From Fibrobacter succinogenes (lineage in GTDB: Bacteria > Fibrobacterota > Fibrobacteria > Fibrobacterales > Fibrobacteraceae), in the NCBI RefSeq assembly GCF_902779965.1, contig NZ_CACZDK010000028.1, positions 1 through 45,166 of the forward strand: a DNA stretch of 45,166 nt. Direction: 5' to 3'. Below the pieces are notes generated by a model that was not told where the DNA came from, ran no database searches, and worked only from the letters and a program-made list of their open reading frames with translations. Shown one piece after another: positions 37,493 to 45,108 of the stretch (position 1 is its first letter; each line of letters starts with the position of its first letter). Position numbers and translations under genes: made by a program.

Positions 37493-38369
37493 CACAATCG
37501 CTCAATTCGTGAGTTTCGATATGCAGGCGATGGCAGCAAGAATCCAGGGAATGACTGACGCAAAGCTTGGCGCTTGGTGGCGCAAGGCCGTCATCGACTG
37601 TTGCTCCGGTTGTATCGACCCGAAAACCGACCCTTTTATCAAAGAACGTTACGATTGGGCAATGTCAAGAATTCTTGACACCCAAGAGCACAACGCCAAA
37701 ATGTACCAAAACCGCAAGAACAGACTTAACGACCAAGAAACCAACAACGGCACTGCTACCACATCCTGTGCCAGTACGATAAGCACAAACCCCTCGCAGG
37801 AGGCCCCTACCCGTAAGGCCGGGGATGAACTGACAGAGTCCGGAAACGGATCGCCTTGGAATCCGCCACCTTCCTGCGAGGAACATTTAGACGAGGATCG
37901 GCAAAGTCACCAAGATTCTCCATCCGGAGAGGCTCTGGTAAACCAAGGGTCTGCATCGGGCTCAACCGTAAGAGGGTTGGCGAAAGTATCACAGCCCGGT
38001 GCAGATTCCCCTGCCGACCTTTTCCCAGAAGATACCGCCAAGAAGCCTTACGGCACCTGCAAGCACGTGATGCTTACCGACGCCGAAGGGCACCACTTGC
38101 GCGAAGTCTACGGCACGGACCTTGCGCTCGCCATCGAAATCCTTGACGCCTACCTGGAAAACAACCCGAAGGCGCTCAAGAAATACAAGAACCACGCGGC
38201 CGTGCTCCGCAAGGGCAACTGGGTTTGGCAGAAGGTGCAGGAATACCGGATCAACGAAAAGCGCCTCGAAAACGCCACCAAGAACAACAAGAGCTTCAAG
38301 CAGCAAGACCTTGACGCCCGAACCGAATTCTTCACCCATTCAATCTTTGACAACGGAGACGTTCAATGA
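37476..38369 (+). CDS. Replisome organiser / DnaD-like replication protein
   Basis: 297 residues. The N-terminal part (1-75) is helical with a Cys-rich stretch; residues about 95-190 are a low-complexity Ser/Pro/Asn/Gln linker. The C-terminal domain, HVMLTDAEGHHLREVYGTDLALAIEILDAYLENNPKALKKYKNHAAVLRKGNWVWQKVQE, matches the C-terminal helper domain of phage replication initiation proteins (YKxHxxxIRxWV-like). Likely binds the origin and recruits the host helicase. AAGGAG lies 5 nt before the ATG. Confidence 0.65.
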   Translation: MARRRNTIAQFVSFDMQAMAARIQGMTDAKLGAWWRKAVIDCCSGCIDPKTDPFIKERYDWAMSRILDTQEHNAKMYQNRKNRLNDQETNNGTATTSCASTISTNPSQEAPTRKAGDELTESGNGSPWNPPPSCEEHLDEDRQSHQDSPSGEALVNQGSASGSTVRGLAKVSQPGADSPADLFPEDTAKKPYGTCKHVMLTDAEGHHLREVYGTDLALAIEILDAYLENNPKALKKYKNHAAVLRKGNWVWQKVQEYRINEKRLENATKNNKSFKQQDLDARTEFFTHSIFDNGDVQ

Positions 38370-38854
38370 ACACCCAAGAACAGGTAAACAAGTTTTCCAA
38401 ACTGCTCAGGATGCAAGTCATAGAATTCCTTGTCAAGGAAGACGTGTTCAAGTATCGCGGCGAGCGTCTGAACGACGCCGACCTTGCAATGACAGTCATG
38501 TTCATCGATAAGATTCCCTGCTGCACCCGAAAGCTGCGTTCACTCTTCGCCGACGCGCACCAGTACCACGAAGACATCGGAATGATGCCGCACGCGGCAA
38601 CCATCGCCGACCTTGAATTCTGCATGAAGCAGCGCTACATCGGATTCCAGTGCGAACAGAGAATCGCGCATTCGTGGCTCCCGTTCAAGGAAGACGAAGA
38701 TTTGCGCAGGCTCCCCGCATTCAAGCAGCTCGCGCAAATTTACGCGCCGCTTATCCAGGCGGGCAAGAAAATACTCCCTCCGGTCGACCGCAAGGCCGTC
38801 GTGAGCGAGGCGCAGGCAATCATCAATCAAGTTTCAAACGCTATTACCGCATAG
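38366..38854 (+). CDS. Replication-linked hypothetical protein
   Basis: 162 residues, helical with a Cys/His-containing middle (IPCCTRKLRSLFADAHQYHEDIG). The ATG overlaps the preceding stop by 4 nt. Sits between the replisome-organiser-like gene and SSB, so a helicase-loader or similar role is possible by context only; no Walker motif is present. Confidence 0.65.
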   Translation: MNTQEQVNKFSKLLRMQVIEFLVKEDVFKYRGERLNDADLAMTVMFIDKIPCCTRKLRSLFADAHQYHEDIGMMPHAATIADLEFCMKQRYIGFQCEQRIAHSWLPFKEDEDLRRLPAFKQLAQIYAPLIQAGKKILPPVDRKAVVSEAQAIINQVSNAITA

Positions 38855-38861
38855 GAGTTTT

Positions 38862-39272
38862 ATGTCAACGAATGTATGCACTTTTGTCGGCCGCCTCGGC
38901 AACAATCCCGAAATTACCACCATGCCCAGCGGAAAGGAGCGCGTTCGCTTTTCCATCGCCGTGGACCGCAACTACAAGCGCGAAGACGGCAGCCGCCCCA
39001 CCGACTGGATTCCGGTCGTCATTTGGGGCTCCGCAAATTACGCCCGCAAGGTCCACCTGGGCAAGGGCGACAAGGTGTGCGTCACTGGCCGTTGGGAAAT
39101 CAACAACTGGACCGACAACGACGGCATTCCGCGCACGACGGGGGCCCTGAACTGCACCGGCATCGAACTCACGGGCCACCGAACCACCGACAAGAACCAG
39201 GCCGCACAGGAAGGTGCCGCCGCTACCAATCCGGAATCTAACACCGCAGTCGACGAAGACTTGCCGTTCTAA
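38862..39272 (+). CDS. ssb: Single-stranded DNA-binding protein
   Basis: 136 residues. OB fold at 1-105: NVCTFVGRLGNNPEITTMPSG, VRFSIAVDRNYKREDGSRPTDWIPVVIWG, LGKGDKVCVTGRWEINNW. Ends with the acidic tip DEDLPF used to bind replication partners. Coats ssDNA during phage replication. Follows the upstream gene by 7 nt with AGGAGTTTT. Confidence 0.93.
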   Translation: MSTNVCTFVGRLGNNPEITTMPSGKERVRFSIAVDRNYKREDGSRPTDWIPVVIWGSANYARKVHLGKGDKVCVTGRWEINNWTDNDGIPRTTGALNCTGIELTGHRTTDKNQAAQEGAAATNPESNTAVDEDLPF

Positions 39273-39284
39273 AAGGAGAAAACC

Positions 39285-39449
39285 ATGAATAAAGAAGAAA
39301 AACTTTTCCTCGTCCGCGCAAACGGCGAAGACCTCAGCATCATGACCATGCGCGACGCATTCCGCTGGAGCTGGAGCCAGTCCGCAGGGCAGCACGTGTC
39401 GCTCTCGTTCGAGCCCGTCAAGAATCTTTCTCCGATGGAAGCCGTCTAG
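39285..39449 (+). CDS. Hypothetical protein, 54 residues
   Basis: ATG at 39285 with AAAAGGAGAAAACC. The sequence (LFLVRANGEDLSIMTMRDAFRWSWSQSAGQHVSLSFEPVKNL) is mixed alpha/beta with two Trp. Packed between SSB and the next small gene, 12 nt and 9 nt away. No family recognised. Confidence 0.65.
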   Translation: MNKEEKLFLVRANGEDLSIMTMRDAFRWSWSQSAGQHVSLSFEPVKNLSPMEAV

Positions 39450-39458
39450 GAGCACGCC

Positions 39459-39782
39459 ATGCGGAAACCGAAGAGACAACAGCGCCCGCTGACGGCGGAG
39501 CAGGCCGAGGAAGCCGTGAAGCGCCATAACTTCTGGCGGGCCCTCGAAATGCTTTGCGCCAAGGTCGGCAAGGCTAAGGAGTTCCGCTGGTATATCCGCA
39601 GGCGCGATCCTGACGCGACCATCGGTCAGATCAGCGAATTCAAGAGCAAGATGGTGCGGCTGCTCAGCTTCAACTACGACGTGCACCGCCGCCCGAACCC
39701 GAACTTCAGCAAGAAACTTTTGCCGAGCGGAACACCTGGAGCAGAGCCGCTCAGCTACCCACCCGAATGGAGAGAACAATGA
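39459..39782 (+). CDS. Hypothetical basic protein
   Basis: 107 residues, basic (KPKRQQRPLTAEQAEEAVKRHNFWRALEMLCAKVGKAKEFRWYIRRRDP). Possibly nucleic-acid-binding. The stop overlaps the next ATG by 4 nt. No family recognised. Confidence 0.65.
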   Translation: MRKPKRQQRPLTAEQAEEAVKRHNFWRALEMLCAKVGKAKEFRWYIRRRDPDATIGQISEFKSKMVRLLSFNYDVHRRPNPNFSKKLLPSGTPGAEPLSYPPEWREQ

Positions 39783-40012
39783 ACGAAGTCACACGCCTTA
39801 AGGGCAAAACTTTTTGCGGGTCATACGTGGTAAGCGTCTTTGTCTCTTGCGAAAAAATCGACAGGATAGAGATCAGCGGAAAACCCCACAAGAGTGTAAC
39901 CGAGCTGTGCGAAACCCTTGCCAAGTCGCACACCAGGCTCTATGCCGACAGCATCAAGGCAATCAAGTTCACCATGGCAAGACACAACGAATATCAAGGA
40001 ATAGCACAATGA
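39779..40012 (+). CDS. Hypothetical protein, 77 residues
   Basis: ATG at 39779 (GGAGAGAACA upstream) overlaps the preceding stop. KGKTFCGSYVVSVFVSCEKIDRIEISGK is beta-rich and the C-terminus is a helix (CETLAKSHTRLYADSIKAIKF). It overlaps the exonuclease gene by 4 nt. No family recognised. Confidence 0.6.
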   Translation: MNEVTRLKGKTFCGSYVVSVFVSCEKIDRIEISGKPHKSVTELCETLAKSHTRLYADSIKAIKFTMARHNEYQGIAQ

Positions 40013-40551
40013 TCAACGAGTTAATGGTAGATATAGAAACATCTGGCGACAAGCCGGGCTGCAAGGTCCTGAGCCTCGGTGCCTTCGGCTTCGACAAGGA
40101 CGGCCAGCAGGTGGAATTCTACCGCCGCTTCGACGCCAAGTCGCAAAGCGCACAGGGCCTTTTCGACACAGACAGCACCATGACATGGTGGCAGTCGCAG
40201 GGCAAGGAAGCCTTCGAGGAAGCCTTCGGCGGCGACACCGACCCCATCAAAGGCATCGCGGATTTCAAGCAATGGGTCATGGCGAACTTCCGCACCGGCC
40301 GTGCCGACAAGTTTAAGGTTTGGAGCCGTGGCATTGATTTTGACTTCCCTATTCTTAACAGGTTCTTTGCCGCATTCGGCTTTAACGGGTGCCCGTGGCA
40401 ATTTTGGCAGCAGTACGACTACCGCACCGTAGCCAACCTTTTCCCAGTCATCAAGAGCGCCGAAGGCAACCTGCTCAAGCATTCCGCCCTCGAAGACTCC
40501 AAGGCACAGATGCGCGGGCTCCGCGCGTTCTACAGCTTGACAAAGGACTAG
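40009..40551 (+). CDS. 3'-5' exonuclease (DEDDh, Rv2179c-like)
   Basis: 180 residues. DEDD motifs: MVDIETSGDKPG (D8, E10), WSRGIDFDFPIL (about D110), and HSALEDSKAQMRG (about H155/D160). The spacing and FDTDSTMTWWQSQGKEAFEEAF segment match the Rv2179c-like 3'-5' exoribonuclease family common in phages. Could process DNA or RNA ends in replication. Begins inside the previous stop (ATGA). Confidence 0.85.
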   Translation: MINELMVDIETSGDKPGCKVLSLGAFGFDKDGQQVEFYRRFDAKSQSAQGLFDTDSTMTWWQSQGKEAFEEAFGGDTDPIKGIADFKQWVMANFRTGRADKFKVWSRGIDFDFPILNRFFAAFGFNGCPWQFWQQYDYRTVANLFPVIKSAEGNLLKHSALEDSKAQMRGLRAFYSLTKD

Positions 40552-40569
40552 AACGAAGGGCCCGCACGC

Positions 40570-42216
40570 ATGAAAAAGTACGACAAGACATTCAAGACAT
40601 GGACCAACATTGACGTGAAGATCATGCGCTGCGGGGTATGCCCGCAAGGACGAAGCATCAGGGCATGCAGGGTATTTTGCAACCGACACGGTATTCCGTT
40701 CCCAGGCAAACGCGAAATCGACGAAGTCGAAGCCCTGATCGAAAGAATTGAAAACAACCACAAGGAAAAAGGCATCGAAATGAAAGAACACACCATCAGC
40801 GGAAACACCTTCGCGGTGAAGACCGTCAACATCGACTACATCAAGGATTCGGGCAATATCCGCGCCAACGATTCCGACGTGTCCGACCTCGCGGCAAGTA
40901 TCAAGGCGCACGGCATGCTGCACCCGATTACCGTCACGCAGGACAAGGCGTCCCTCGGGCTCTACTACGTGCTCGTGGCAGGCCACCGCCGCTTTGCCGC
41001 CGCCAAGCAGATCGGGCTCAAGGAGATTCCCTGCCATGTCATCAGCGACCAGAGCAAGGCCGCACTCCATGAAATCGCATTGACCGAGAACGTGAGCCGC
41101 GTCGAAATGACCCCCTACGAAGAATGCCTCGCTGTTAAGAACCTCGAAAACAAGAAGAACACTCCCGCTCAGATCGCGAAGAGACTCGGCAGAACGGTGC
41201 GCTGGGTGATGGTCAGAAAGAAGCTCGCTGATGCCGGTAAAGAGGTGCTCGAAAAGGTGAAGGACGGCAGGATTGAACTCGGTGCCGCCGCCAAGCTGGT
41301 GGAACTCCCTGACAAAACTTTCAAACAGGAAATGGAAGACGCCTGGAACCTGACCGCAAGCGACGCCGAAAGAATCATCCACCGCCTTACCCACGACCTC
41401 GACAGCGCAAAGTTTGACGTTTCCCCGTGTCTCGGCTGTGCCAAGTGCAGCGACGCACAAAAGGACCTTTTCGAAAATGACCAGAAGGCGTTCTGCCTCG
41501 ATAACGATTGCTGGAACAAGATGTGTCAAAAGCAGGCTCAGAAGCGTGTCCAGGAACTGCAAGCCGAAGGAAAGCAAGCAACTTGCGATGGCGACGAATT
41601 AGACGACAACGTAATCGAAAAGTGGGCGTCTGATTTCAAGGTCGCCGAAGAAAACGGAATCTCCAAGCGCGTCTTTGTTCATCCGCACGACCTGACTGAA
41701 GTGGAATACTACGACCGCCGTGACCTTCCGGATTTCGAAGAAGAAACCGAAGAACAGCGCGAAGAACGTATCGAAAAGGAAAACACCGAACGCGAATTCG
41801 AGCGCAAGCGCGAATCCATGTTCAAAGAACGGCTCCGCAAGGCAATCATCGAAAAATGCTTCGATTTCAGTAGCCATGCAGACCTCATCGTGACCGTACT
41901 CGCATTCGCATCTGACAATTACCTGATCAGCGACGAAGCCGCCAAGGAATGCCTTGGCGTCGAAACCGAAGACGGTTATTGCGGCGACCTCGAAGACATT
42001 CCGGAAGGCAAAACCTTCCGCGATGTAGCAAACGCAATCCGCCGCAGCGGCGAAACCGTGCTCGACGAAATCTACAGCACCAGGAAGCTTCATAAGCTCT
42101 ACACGATGGTAAGCGCAATCAGCCCCGAAAAGCTCATGCCTACCGACAAGGAAGTCCAGGCCGCCATCGACGAAGAAAAAGCAACCGAACCCGAAGACGG
42201 AGAAACCGACGAATAG
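40570..42216 (+). CDS. Large ParB/Spo0J-like protein with Cys-rich region
   Basis: 548 residues. ParB N-terminal domain at about 85-180: DVSDLAASIKAHGMLHPITV, YYVLVAGHRRFAAAKQIG (arginine motif), ALTENVSRVEMTPYEE; HTH about 197-220 (NTPAQIAKRLGRTVRWVMVRKKL). C287, C290, C293, C309, C314 and C319 could bind zinc. The C-terminal 230 residues are acidic and helical. An extra N-terminal segment (1-70) has its own Cys cluster (C21, C24, C33, C37); the ATG at 40780, after AAGGAAAAAGG, is an alternative start. Role: plasmid-like partition, regulation or DNA processing. Confidence 0.85.
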   Translation: MKKYDKTFKTWTNIDVKIMRCGVCPQGRSIRACRVFCNRHGIPFPGKREIDEVEALIERIENNHKEKGIEMKEHTISGNTFAVKTVNIDYIKDSGNIRANDSDVSDLAASIKAHGMLHPITVTQDKASLGLYYVLVAGHRRFAAAKQIGLKEIPCHVISDQSKAALHEIALTENVSRVEMTPYEECLAVKNLENKKNTPAQIAKRLGRTVRWVMVRKKLADAGKEVLEKVKDGRIELGAAAKLVELPDKTFKQEMEDAWNLTASDAERIIHRLTHDLDSAKFDVSPCLGCAKCSDAQKDLFENDQKAFCLDNDCWNKMCQKQAQKRVQELQAEGKQATCDGDELDDNVIEKWASDFKVAEENGISKRVFVHPHDLTEVEYYDRRDLPDFEEETEEQREERIEKENTEREFERKRESMFKERLRKAIIEKCFDFSSHADLIVTVLAFASDNYLISDEAAKECLGVETEDGYCGDLEDIPEGKTFRDVANAIRRSGETVLDEIYSTRKLHKLYTMVSAISPEKLMPTDKEVQAAIDEEKATEPEDGETDE

Positions 42217-42226
42217 ACATAACGCT

Positions 42227-42286
42227 CGCGCACGGCATTTTACCACAACACAACGGTAAACACTATCCAATCCCTCTCCGTGCGCG
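42227..42286. other. Long nested hairpin after the parB-like gene
   Basis: CGCGCACGG (42227-42235) pairs perfectly with CCGTGCGCG (42278-42286); inside it TTTACC (42239-42244) pairs with GGTAAA (42255-42260). No T tract follows. It lies in the 202-nt gap between the parB-like and GNAT genes, the largest gap of the early operon. It may be an mRNA processing/stability element or a protein-binding site. The rest of the gap (42287-42418) holds nothing I recognise. Confidence 0.55.
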
Positions 42287-42418
42287 GGCAACCCTTTAGC
42301 CCGATGGTGTGCAAAACTGAAAGTTAAACCCATATTTCAAACTTCTTCTAAAAACGTAAACATACACAAAGACCGCCGCCGGAGGGCAAAATTTGAAACA
42401 CCTGTAAGGAACATTTAA

Positions 42419-42874
42419 ATGAAAATCCGCGAACTTAACAACAACGAATGCAAGAACATAGCCATCAATTACCTTACGCATGAATATCGTAATTACCACA
42501 AGTCCGAAGTTCTTACACCACAAGATTATGACGCTTTTGTTGAAAAAATTAGACAAACAAATTGTGCTACCTACTGCACAGAAGATGGGAAAAGTGCGGT
42601 AATTATGACGCGGAATCACGACAAGTTTAATTCGCAATACGTATCCATTGTTTTTGTCAACGAACCGGACCGTAACAAGGGAATCGCAACAGCGTTGCTG
42701 CTACACGCAATCGAGATGTCGCCAAACGGCGTATCGCTACACGTAAATGCTGACAACAACATCGCTTACAACCTTTACCGTAAGCTTGGATTCAAACCTT
42801 ACGGCATGCAGATGCCCATGCGGGAAATTTTCATGGCAACAAAAAAAGGCCTTGGCGGCAGGGAGAACTGGTAA
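42419..42874 (+). CDS. GNAT-family N-acetyltransferase
   Basis: 151 residues. Motif A in VSIVFVNEPDRNKGIATALLLHAIEM (R-x2-G-x-A acetyl-CoA loop) and motif B in ADNNIAYNLYRKLGFKPYGMQMPM. The substrate is unknown; phage GNATs can modify host proteins, tRNA or nucleobases. AAGGAACATTTAA upstream. More AT-rich N-terminal half than neighbours. Its stop overlaps the next ATG. Confidence 0.85.
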   Translation: MKIRELNNNECKNIAINYLTHEYRNYHKSEVLTPQDYDAFVEKIRQTNCATYCTEDGKSAVIMTRNHDKFNSQYVSIVFVNEPDRNKGIATALLLHAIEMSPNGVSLHVNADNNIAYNLYRKLGFKPYGMQMPMREIFMATKKGLGGRENW

Positions 42875-43497
42875 TGAATGGACAGAAGAAACGCGGTCGA
42901 CCGAAAAAAAAGACATTCAATGAATTGCTCCGGGAAAAGATGGCCAGGCTTGCAGACGAGGCTATCGAACGCCAGATACCCAAGCCCGTCGTAGAACCGT
43001 CTCTTGACAGCAAAGACCCGCTCCAGCGCAAAAAGGCACGCGACAAGGAAAAGCAGAAAGAACGTCATTACCGCTACGACCACAGTGAAAAAGGCCGCGA
43101 ATCGCAACGCCGACGAGCCGCACGGTGGATTGCTAAGCCAGGCAAGAAGGAACTCAAGCGCAAGTCGCATAAAGCCTGGTACGAGGCCAACCGCGAGCGT
43201 GAAATCGAGCGAACTGCAAAATGGCGCAAGGAGCATTCGGGCTACAACGCGAAACGCCTGAAAGAACGCCGCGTCTGGATCAAGGCAAACGACCCGCAAA
43301 AATACGCAGAAATCCTTGAGCGCGAACACCGGTACCACAAGAAAGCCCAAAAGGAGCATCCTGAAAAGTACAAGGAATACCAGAACAAGTGGCTTGCAAA
43401 GTTCAAGGAAGAGCACGGCATGAGCTACAGCACTTACAGGTACAAAGTCAAGCATGGTCTAATGGAGGAATTCGCAAATGACAGCATTTCACCCTGA
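42874..43497 (+). CDS. Highly basic AT-hook protein
   Basis: 207 residues, about a third Lys/Arg. An AT-hook motif (KKRGRPKKK) sits at residues 5-13. The rest has irregular repeats of aromatic residues in a basic helix (KAWYEANREREIERTAKWRKEHSGYNAK; PQKYAEILEREHRYHKKAQK), a pattern seen in phage DNA-binding proteins. Likely binds AT-rich DNA. The ATG overlaps the GNAT stop (TAATG). Confidence 0.75.
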   Translation: MNGQKKRGRPKKKTFNELLREKMARLADEAIERQIPKPVVEPSLDSKDPLQRKKARDKEKQKERHYRYDHSEKGRESQRRRAARWIAKPGKKELKRKSHKAWYEANREREIERTAKWRKEHSGYNAKRLKERRVWIKANDPQKYAEILEREHRYHKKAQKEHPEKYKEYQNKWLAKFKEEHGMSYSTYRYKVKHGLMEEFANDSISP

Positions 43498-43630
43498 GTA
43501 CAGCGAATACGCCACCTGCAGCAAGTGCGGTCTGAAAAAATACTGCAAGCTGGACGGACGTCACTTCATCTGTTTTTCTTGCTCCAACGGAAACTATCCA
43601 AAATTCAAGTTCAGCAATGCCAATCGATAA
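43478..43630 (+). CDS. Small zinc-ribbon protein
   Basis: 50 residues with two CxxC pairs (YATCSKCG and ICFSCSNG), plus a lone Cys, forming a zinc ribbon. GGAGGAATTCGCAA precedes the ATG at 43478. Overlaps both neighbours in other frames (20 nt and 14 nt), a dense early-gene arrangement. Function unknown; nucleic-acid binding is plausible. Confidence 0.7.
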   Translation: MTAFHPEYSEYATCSKCGLKKYCKLDGRHFICFSCSNGNYPKFKFSNANR

Positions 43631-43829
43631 ACAGCACCTTCTACCCAACCACCACCCCGCACCGCTCTATGCAACCGTACCCAAGGCAGAATATGACGCT
43701 CTCAAGCGAAAGCTCGACATCTGTCAAAAGGAATGCATCCGCATCGCCGAGCTCTATCAACGAGACCAGCAACTTTTCATCACCAAGATCCAACGCATCA
43801 TCAGACACATCATGGAGCTTAAGAAATGA
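43617..43829 (+). CDS. Small coiled-coil protein
   Basis: 70 residues: a Pro/His-rich N-terminus (HLLPNHHPAPLYATVPKAEYD) followed by a coiled coil (LKRKLDICQKECIRIAELYQRDQQLFITKIQRIIRHIMELKK). No family recognised. Overlaps the zinc-ribbon stop and the next microprotein start (ATGA). Confidence 0.6.
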   Translation: MPIDKQHLLPNHHPAPLYATVPKAEYDALKRKLDICQKECIRIAELYQRDQQLFITKIQRIIRHIMELKK

Positions 43830-43900
43830 TCGGGCTAATTCTAGGATGGCTTTTCGGAACAGCAATTGCAATCATCTTAGCAATCAAAGGAAAGATTTGA
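43826..43900 (+). CDS. 24-residue membrane microprotein
   Basis: MIGLILGWLFGTAIAIILAI is a single hydrophobic helix, followed by KGKI. Start and stop overlap both neighbours (ATGA and TGATG), which supports real coupled translation. The upstream GGAGCTTAAGAA gives a ribosome site. Function unknown. Confidence 0.6.
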   Translation: MIGLILGWLFGTAIAIILAIKGKI

Positions 43901-44040
43901 TGAACACAAAGATTTTCCCGACGATATTGATGGCCCTGCAATTTGTCGCAGCCGTCCCCTACGCCATCGAAGGCGACGTCAGGATGACCGTCTACTGGAT
44001 CGCCGCAGGAATTTTAACACTGGATTTAACTTACCTATAA
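43900..44040 (+). CDS. 46-residue two-helix membrane protein
   Basis: FPTILMALQFVAAVPYAIEG and MTVYWIAAGILTLDLTYL are two hydrophobic helices with a short charged turn (DVR). AAAGGAAAGATTTG precedes the ATG, which overlaps the preceding stop. Similar small double-membrane proteins are common in phage early operons; some act in superinfection exclusion, but no evidence for that here. Confidence 0.65.
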   Translation: MNTKIFPTILMALQFVAAVPYAIEGDVRMTVYWIAAGILTLDLTYL

Positions 44041-44051
44041 GGAGATATGAA

Positions 44052-44114
44052 ATGAAAATCAGTATTGACGATGTAAAAGACATTTTGAACAAAGTAAATA
44101 TGGGGGGGGGGTAG
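44052..44114 (+). pseudogene. 5' part of a gene interrupted at a poly-G tract
   Basis: ATG at 44052 (AAGGAGATATGAA upstream, strong) encodes MKISIDDVKDILNKVNM followed by Gly codons from a 10-G run, then TAG. With 9 or 12 G the frame would join the downstream frame at 44149 to give about 109 residues. As sequenced it is a 20-residue stub. See the poly-G entry. Confidence 0.6.
44102..44111. repeat. Poly-G tract (10 G) at a frame junction
   Basis: A run of ten G residues, the longest homopolymer of G or C in the window. Its length decides whether 44052-44114 and 44149-44382 are one open reading frame. Either a phase-variable switch, a programmed slippage site, or a sequencing/assembly length error. 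Confidence 0.7.
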
Positions 44115-44148
44115 CAATTACACGCCCCTAGAAATTGAACTTGCAAAG

Positions 44149-44382
44149 ATGGTGGTAAAATACCGACAGACGATAGGCAGACTCGCGGACGAAAAGTCGA
44201 AGATGTTCAACAACCTTTTCAAGGTCTACAACGCAATCCATAGCACCGAATTTACCGCTGACCTGATGCACAAACACGCGGCCACATTGGATGGCAACAG
44301 CAAAGCGCATTTCAAGCAGGCCGTAAAACTTGACAACCAACTAAAGGATTTCATCGACAATGGCACAAAAGAAAAAATCTAA
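44149..44382 (+). CDS. Helical protein, 3' part of the poly-G-interrupted gene
   Basis: 77 residues: VVKYRQTIGRLADEKSKMFNNLFKVYNAIHSTEFTADLMHKHAATLDGNSKAHFKQAVKLDNQLKDFI, all helical. No Shine-Dalgarno site near the ATG at 44149, which supports it being the rest of the gene starting at 44052 (linking residues SNYTPLEIELAK in the shifted frame). It overlaps the SpoVG-like gene by 23 nt. Confidence 0.6.
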   Translation: MVVKYRQTIGRLADEKSKMFNNLFKVYNAIHSTEFTADLMHKHAATLDGNSKAHFKQAVKLDNQLKDFIDNGTKEKI

Positions 44383-44677
44383 GCTCGAATTTGACTGTCT
44401 CGCCGTAACAGAAGTTAATGTCACGAAATTTCCGAATCTTCCGGGAGCCAGCCACATAAAAGGTGTCGCGGAAATAGTATTAAACGACCAGCTAATCCTG
44501 CGCGGATTGCGTATTGTGGACGGCACAGCCGGTCTTTTTGTAAGCTACCCCATCGACCCGTTTTTCAAGGGCGAAGACTTACGCAACATCGCAATTCCCA
44601 TTACACGACAGCTTCGCGAACACATCGAAAACTGCATCCTGAGAAAGTACCAAGATATAGCGAATCAGGAGACGTAA
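44360..44677 (+). CDS. SpoVG-like protein
   Basis: 105 residues. SpoVG pattern: VTEVNVTKFPN, KGVAEIVLNDQLILRGLRIVDGTAGLFVSYPIDPF, then EDLRNIAIPITRQLREHIENCILRKYQ. SpoVG proteins bind DNA/RNA and act as global regulators in many bacteria; phage copies are found in early operons. No own Shine-Dalgarno site obvious; coupled to the preceding frame. Confidence 0.82.
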   Translation: MAQKKKSKLEFDCLAVTEVNVTKFPNLPGASHIKGVAEIVLNDQLILRGLRIVDGTAGLFVSYPIDPFFKGEDLRNIAIPITRQLREHIENCILRKYQDIANQET

Positions 44678-44679
44678 TC

Positions 44680-45108
44680 ATGCCGATTGCAAAGATCAAG
44701 ACTGAAGAAGAACGTGCAAGGCTTGACCGCATCTTTGCGGAGGTGGAAGCCGCCGAGCGCGGCGAAACAGCACCGGAAGCCGACTCCAGGACTCAACAGC
44801 AGATCGACGAAGACAACCGACGCGCAAAAATCAAGCGCCTCGCAAACCTCGAAACAAAGGAGTTCATTGGGAACGTGAAGGCCAACATAGGCAACGGAGC
44901 TTTCACGACGCGTTGGGAAAAAATTTTGTCGCAGTTCATCATGGACCGAATCGCGCCGATGAATGACGAATTGAACACGCTCCGGAACTTTGCCACAGCC
45001 GTTGACATTCGCCTTCAGAAGGCCGAAAAAGCAGCCAAAGAACAAGAAAATCACCATTACTATAAAATCTTTGCAGAAGGCGTCAAAACGCTTCTGAATT
45101 CAATCTAA
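44680..45108 (+). CDS. Hypothetical helical protein spanning the circle junction
   Basis: 142 residues, helical and charged (EEERARLDRIFAEVEAAERGE; FTTRWEKILSQFIMDRIAPMNDELNTLRNFATAVDIRLQKAEKAAKEQ). AGGAGACGTAATC before the ATG. Its last 13 codons reappear at 1-41. No family recognised. Confidence 0.7.
   Translation: MPIAKIKTEEERARLDRIFAEVEAAERGETAPEADSRTQQQIDEDNRRAKIKRLANLETKEFIGNVKANIGNGAFTTRWEKILSQFIMDRIAPMNDELNTLRNFATAVDIRLQKAEKAAKEQENHHYYKIFAEGVKTLLNSI

Noticed and set aside
40021-41577. A 518-codon minus-strand open frame opposite the exonuclease and ParB-like genes
   Set aside because: Antisense shadow of two genes with clear motifs; no start signal.
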